Part shown: positions 5,972 to 8,871 of the stretch, one piece after another
Layout of the letters: each line of letters opens with the position of its first letter
Position numbering within the stretch: the first letter of the stretch is position 1
Origin: JAHJCL01 sp964504075
GTDB taxonomy: Bacteria; Patescibacteriota; Minisyncoccia; Minisyncoccales; DG-74-3
Direction: 5' to 3'
DNA length: 8,871 nt
Assembly: GCA_964504075.1 (NCBI GenBank)
Contig: CAZDCT010000015.1
Location: forward strand, 1-8,871
The notes under the pieces: generated by a model
The model's database searches: none
The model's input: the letters and a program-made list of their open reading frames with translations, nothing else
What the model was told of the DNA's origin: nothing
Translations under genes and position numbers: made by a program

Positions 5972-7057
5972 ATGTATTTTGTTCATCCTCAAATAAAATT
6001 AAGTAGGTTTGTCTGGACTAAGTTATCACGGAAACTTTTTTCCTACTTTCCAAAAAAGCAGCTGATTTTTACTGATATGGGCCGTTCAGCTTTTAAGATT
6101 ATTATTGAAAAGCTCAACTTACAAAATTCTGAAATTTTAATGCCAGCCTATATCTGTAATATTTTTGCTCCTATTTTAGAAAACTATAATATTAAGCCAA
6201 TTTTTCTGGATATTGACCTTAAGACTTTTAATATTAAAACCGAAGAAATTAGCCGCAAAATTACCCCTCAAACAAAAGCAATTTTAGTTTCTCATACTTA
6301 CGGCTTGCCAGTAGATATTGAACAGATTAGAAAGATAACCAATAATCAATTGTTAATTATTGAGGATTGTGCTCATTCTTTTGGAGCTAAAACCGGCAAT
6401 TCGGGTGATGTGGCTTTTTTCAGCATATACAAACAATTCCCTACCTTGAGAGGAGGATTATTGACGTGCCCTCAGGACTGGGAAGTTCGTCTGCCTCAAA
6501 CTTCCTTTAATTTACGAGATTTAATCTCTTTCTTAAACTGTTTTTCTTTCTTTGCTTTTCTTTTCAAAAAATTTGGACAAAGGATTGCTCCTAAAATAGT
6601 CAGAAAGGAAAAACTATCAGAAGCAGCTGGGTTAAATAGGGTTTCTTTAAATCTTTTCTCTGATTTTTTGTGTGATTTCGAGAGATCTTTAGAGAAACGG
6701 AAAGAATTGGCCCTGCTTTTTCAAGAAGAACTTAAAATGCTAGGATTCGAAGTCCAAGAGGCAGAAAATAATGTTTTTTGCTATCTTTCAGCTTTGGTGC
6801 CAGCAAACTTAAAAGAAAAAAGAGACAAGATTGTTGAAAGATTAAGAAAATACAAAGTTTTTTGCACCCGTATTTGGCATACACCGATTATTTTGAACAA
6901 GGAAGCCCAAAGAGAATACCAAATCAATTTAGAAGAATTTCCCAATACAAAGGAAGCTGCCAGCAGAATCATTAATTTTCCTTTGCAGAATCATTATACT
7001 AAAAAAGACATTAAAAAGATGGTAGTAGCTATTAAAAAGACTATGGATCAAATATGA
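5972..7057 (+). CDS. DegT/DnrJ/EryC1/StrS-type PLP-dependent enzyme
   Basis: The 361-residue protein shows the fold type I order of sugar aminotransferases: MGRSAF near residue 36 for phosphate binding, EILMPAYICN, PIFLDIDLKTFNI, TKAILVSHTYGLPVDIEQI, then IIEDCAHSFGA, where Asp132 should pair with the PLP ring nitrogen. The likely Schiff-base lysine is Lys154 in GDVAFFSIYKQFPTLRGG. The C-terminal SRIINFPLQNHYTKKDIKKM is typical of the family. The lysine segment is not the common SFHxTKxxxxGEGG: it reads SxxK and lacks GEGG, as in a divergent DegT subgroup. The family aminates keto-NDP-sugars with glutamate as donor, though some members are dehydratases or regulators. Upstream SDR genes could supply a keto-sugar. 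It overlaps the next gene by ATGA. Family firm; aminotransferase activity likely but unproven. Confidence 0.82.
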   Translation: MYFVHPQIKLSRFVWTKLSRKLFSYFPKKQLIFTDMGRSAFKIIIEKLNLQNSEILMPAYICNIFAPILENYNIKPIFLDIDLKTFNIKTEEISRKITPQTKAILVSHTYGLPVDIEQIRKITNNQLLIIEDCAHSFGAKTGNSGDVAFFSIYKQFPTLRGGLLTCPQDWEVRLPQTSFNLRDLISFLNCFSFFAFLFKKFGQRIAPKIVRKEKLSEAAGLNRVSLNLFSDFLCDFERSLEKRKELALLFQEELKMLGFEVQEAENNVFCYLSALVPANLKEKRDKIVERLRKYKVFCTRIWHTPIILNKEAQREYQINLEEFPNTKEAASRIINFPLQNHYTKKDIKKMVVAIKKTMDQI

Positions 7058-8166
7058 AAGTATTAATACCTGTTTTACATTATTGGCCAGTTATTGGCGG
7101 TTTGGAGGCTTGGACTCAAAACATTGCTGAGGGGGTTTCTGATAAAGCCGAGGTTTTTGTCGTAACAGGAAAAGTAAAAAACCAGCCATTAGAGGAGGTA
7201 AAAAATAAAATCAAAATTTCAAGAGTTTCTTTGTTCTTCTTAAAAAATCTTTCTTATTCTTCACCAGTTTATATTTTAACTACCCTGCCCTATATATTTT
7301 TAAAATCCCTAAATCTTATAAAAAAAGAGAAAATTAATCTTTTGCATTGCCAGGGATTTTCAAGCAGTTTTGTGGGGTTTTTGCTTTCTCGACTGACTGG
7401 AATTCCTTACATTGTAACCGTTCAGAGAATTGAAAGAAAAGGGAACATTTTTAAGGAAATGGTCTACAGACGGGCCTTTTACTGTATTGGTGCTTCAAGA
7501 GCCGTAGAACGCTATTTTGAGGCTATAGGAGCTAAAAACATTGAGGTTATCCCCAATGGTATTGATTTGGCCAGGTTTGAAGGATTGAATAGGCAGAAAG
7601 CTCGTCAAAAACTAGGATTAGGAGAGAATGAATTTGTGGTTATGACAGTGGCTAGACTAGAGAAGGTTAAGGGAATAGAGCACTTAATCAGAGCTGTAAA
7701 TAACTTTACATTAATAATTATTGGAAATGGCTCGGAAAGAAAGAATCTTGAGAAATTAGTAAGAACACTGGGCCTGGAGAAAAAAGTAAGGTTTTTGGGT
7801 CAAGTCCCTAACAAGGAAATACTAGGCTATTTAATAGGGGCAGATTGCTTCTGTCTGCCTTCTTTAAGAGAGGGATTTGGCATTGTTGTTTTGGAGGCTC
7901 AAGCAGCCGCTATACCTGTAATTGGCACTAAAATTGGTGGTATTTTGGACCTAGTCGAAGATCAAGAGACCGGAATTTTAGTTGAGCCTAAAAATTATCA
8001 ACAGATTCAAGAGGCTGTATTGAAAATTCAATCAAATCCAGGGTTCGCCCAGAATTTAGTCAGCAACGCCAAGAATAATTTAAAGAAGTACGAATGGCAA
8101 AATATTTCTTTAAGAGTTTTTGAATTATATGAAAATTGTTATAGCCACACCAATCTATCCTCCTGA
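7054..8166 (+). CDS. Glycosyltransferase family 4, complete
   Basis: A 370-residue GT-B glycosyltransferase. The N-terminal domain starts MKVLIPVLHYWPVIGGLEAW, with the GG loop of GT4 enzymes, followed by INLLHCQGFSSSFVG and IPYIVTVQR. The hinge carries VIPNGID (165-171). The C-terminal donor domain has VARLEKVKGIEHLI, LIIIGNGSERKNLE, KVRFLGQVPNKEILGYL, and the E-x7-E motif EGFGIVVLE with Glu273 and Glu281, then GTKIGGILDLVEDQETGILV. The enzyme would add a sugar with retention of configuration to a lipid-linked acceptor at the cytoplasmic membrane face; there is no signal peptide. It starts inside the previous stop (ATGA) and its last 38 bp overlap the next gene, so its final residues (NCYSHTNLSS) look like a read-on tail after the natural end of the fold. 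Donor sugar unknown. Confidence 0.92.
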   Translation: MKVLIPVLHYWPVIGGLEAWTQNIAEGVSDKAEVFVVTGKVKNQPLEEVKNKIKISRVSLFFLKNLSYSSPVYILTTLPYIFLKSLNLIKKEKINLLHCQGFSSSFVGFLLSRLTGIPYIVTVQRIERKGNIFKEMVYRRAFYCIGASRAVERYFEAIGAKNIEVIPNGIDLARFEGLNRQKARQKLGLGENEFVVMTVARLEKVKGIEHLIRAVNNFTLIIIGNGSERKNLEKLVRTLGLEKKVRFLGQVPNKEILGYLIGADCFCLPSLREGFGIVVLEAQAAAIPVIGTKIGGILDLVEDQETGILVEPKNYQQIQEAVLKIQSNPGFAQNLVSNAKNNLKKYEWQNISLRVFELYENCYSHTNLSS

Positions 8167-8871
8167 AATCGGGGGACCAGCCACCTACACTAAAAACCTG
8201 AGAGAAGGGCTGGAGAAGAAGGGACATTCCATTAAGATTGTTTCTTACCAAGGCCTTAAAAGATACCCCCAGCCTCTTAAAATTATTCTTTATTCTTTAA
8301 GGCTTTTTAAGAATGCCAAAGGATGTGATTTGATTTACGCTTTTAATTTAATAAGTTGCGGATTACCCACCTGTTTTATAAGCAAGATTTTAAGAAAGAA
8401 GTTTTCCATAAGAACAGGCGGTGATTTTCTCTGGGAAAGGGCGGTTGAAGCAGGCAAAACGAAAAAACCTCTAAAAGAATATTATCAAAGTCATAAGACG
8501 TTAAAAGAGAGGTTTTGGATATGTTTAATAAGAAAAATTTTAAATAAAGTTGATAAGATAATTTTTACCAGCTATTTTCAGAAAGACATATATTTGAAGC
8601 TTTTTGATATTAAGGAAGAGAAAATAGTCATTATCCCTAATCCTTTTCCCGAAATAGCAACGATTGACGGTCAGTCATCAGTCAATAATTATCAACTATT
8701 ATATGCTGGTAGGCTTCTTAAGTTAAAAAATTTGCAGTTTCTCATCAATGTTTTTTATAAGGTTTTAGAGAAAACCGATAAAGATTTAACTCTGAAAATT
8801 ATTGGCCAAGGACCAGAAAAAAACAATTTAAAAGCTGACGATAAGGTAGTTTTTAATCCTCCTGTTTCTCA
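8129..8871 (+). CDS. Glycosyltransferase family 4, N-terminal and central part (runs off right edge)
   Basis: From the ATG at 8129 an open frame of 247 full codons reaches the right edge. It begins MKIVIATPIYPPEIGGPAT, a textbook GT4 first strand with the GGPAT loop, which supports this start despite a 38-bp overlap with the upstream gene. CDLIYAFNLISCGLP and KKFSIRTGGDFLWERA follow in the N-terminal domain, VDKIIFTSYFQKD and VIIPNPF mark the hinge, and LLYAGRLLKLKNLQFLI plus LKIIGQGPEKNNL open the donor-binding domain. The E-x7-E motif lies past the edge. A 7-bp tandem repeat sits in the hinge-to-domain linker. The role is glycan assembly at the membrane, as for the neighbouring GT4; the differing N-terminal domains suggest a different acceptor. 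Confidence 0.9.
   Translation, partial: MKIVIATPIYPPEIGGPATYTKNLREGLEKKGHSIKIVSYQGLKRYPQPLKIILYSLRLFKNAKGCDLIYAFNLISCGLPTCFISKILRKKFSIRTGGDFLWERAVEAGKTKKPLKEYYQSHKTLKERFWICLIRKILNKVDKIIFTSYFQKDIYLKLFDIKEEKIVIIPNPFPEIATIDGQSSVNNYQLLYAGRLLKLKNLQFLINVFYKVLEKTDKDLTLKIIGQGPEKNNLKADDKVVFNPPVS

Noticed and set aside
8060..8251. Minus-strand open frame across the junction of the two GT4 genes
   Set aside because: Both sense proteins are clear GT4 enzymes here and the antisense product has no motif.

Overview
The window is a piece of a bacterial cell-envelope or exopolysaccharide gene cluster from a low-GC genome. It is almost certainly a metagenome-assembled scaffold, because it contains a run of 100 Ns flanked by an exact 55-bp duplicate. 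TAA, TAG and TGA all act as stops and no gene needs TGA read as an amino acid, so the standard bacterial code fits. Compact genes, frequent overlaps, no recognisable Shine-Dalgarno sequence before any start, and the look of the glycosyltransferases suggest Patescibacteria/CPR (Parcubacteria-like). That placement is an impression from protein style, not a phylogenetic result.

Layout. Positions 1-462 hold the N-terminal part of a GT4-type glycosyltransferase on the minus strand, running off the left edge. A 111-bp divergent spacer (463-573) carries a good sigma70-type promoter pointing right. From 574 to the right edge every gene lies on the plus strand with spacings from -38 to +59 bp, which looks like one operon. 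The order is: a short UDP-glucose/GDP-mannose dehydrogenase (574-1410), an NAD-dependent SDR epimerase (1420-2319), a second SDR resembling UDP-glucuronate decarboxylases (2379-3359), a NodB-type polysaccharide deacetylase (3349-4134), a FemAB/GNAT-type acyltransferase interrupted by the assembly gap (4103-5244), a class I SAM methyltransferase (5247-5969), a DegT/StrS-type PLP enzyme (5972-7057), a complete GT4 glycosyltransferase (7054-8166) and a partial second GT4 (8129 to the edge).

How the genes may work together. The dehydrogenase and two SDRs would make nucleotide sugars, plausibly UDP-glucose to UDP-glucuronate and then a 4-epimer and/or a decarboxylated pentose. The DegT-like enzyme could add an amino group to a keto-sugar. 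The glycosyltransferases would assemble the glycan, and the deacetylase, FemAB-like enzyme and methyltransferase would decorate it. The families are well supported; exact substrates and the final polymer are inference.

The clearest concrete result is that the N gap looks like a scaffolding artefact. Collapsing the 55-bp duplicate restores one uninterrupted 328-residue FemAB-like protein that ends 2 bp before the next gene. I saw no rRNA, tRNA, CRISPR array, transposase or convincing intrinsic terminator. No spacer exceeds 111 bp.
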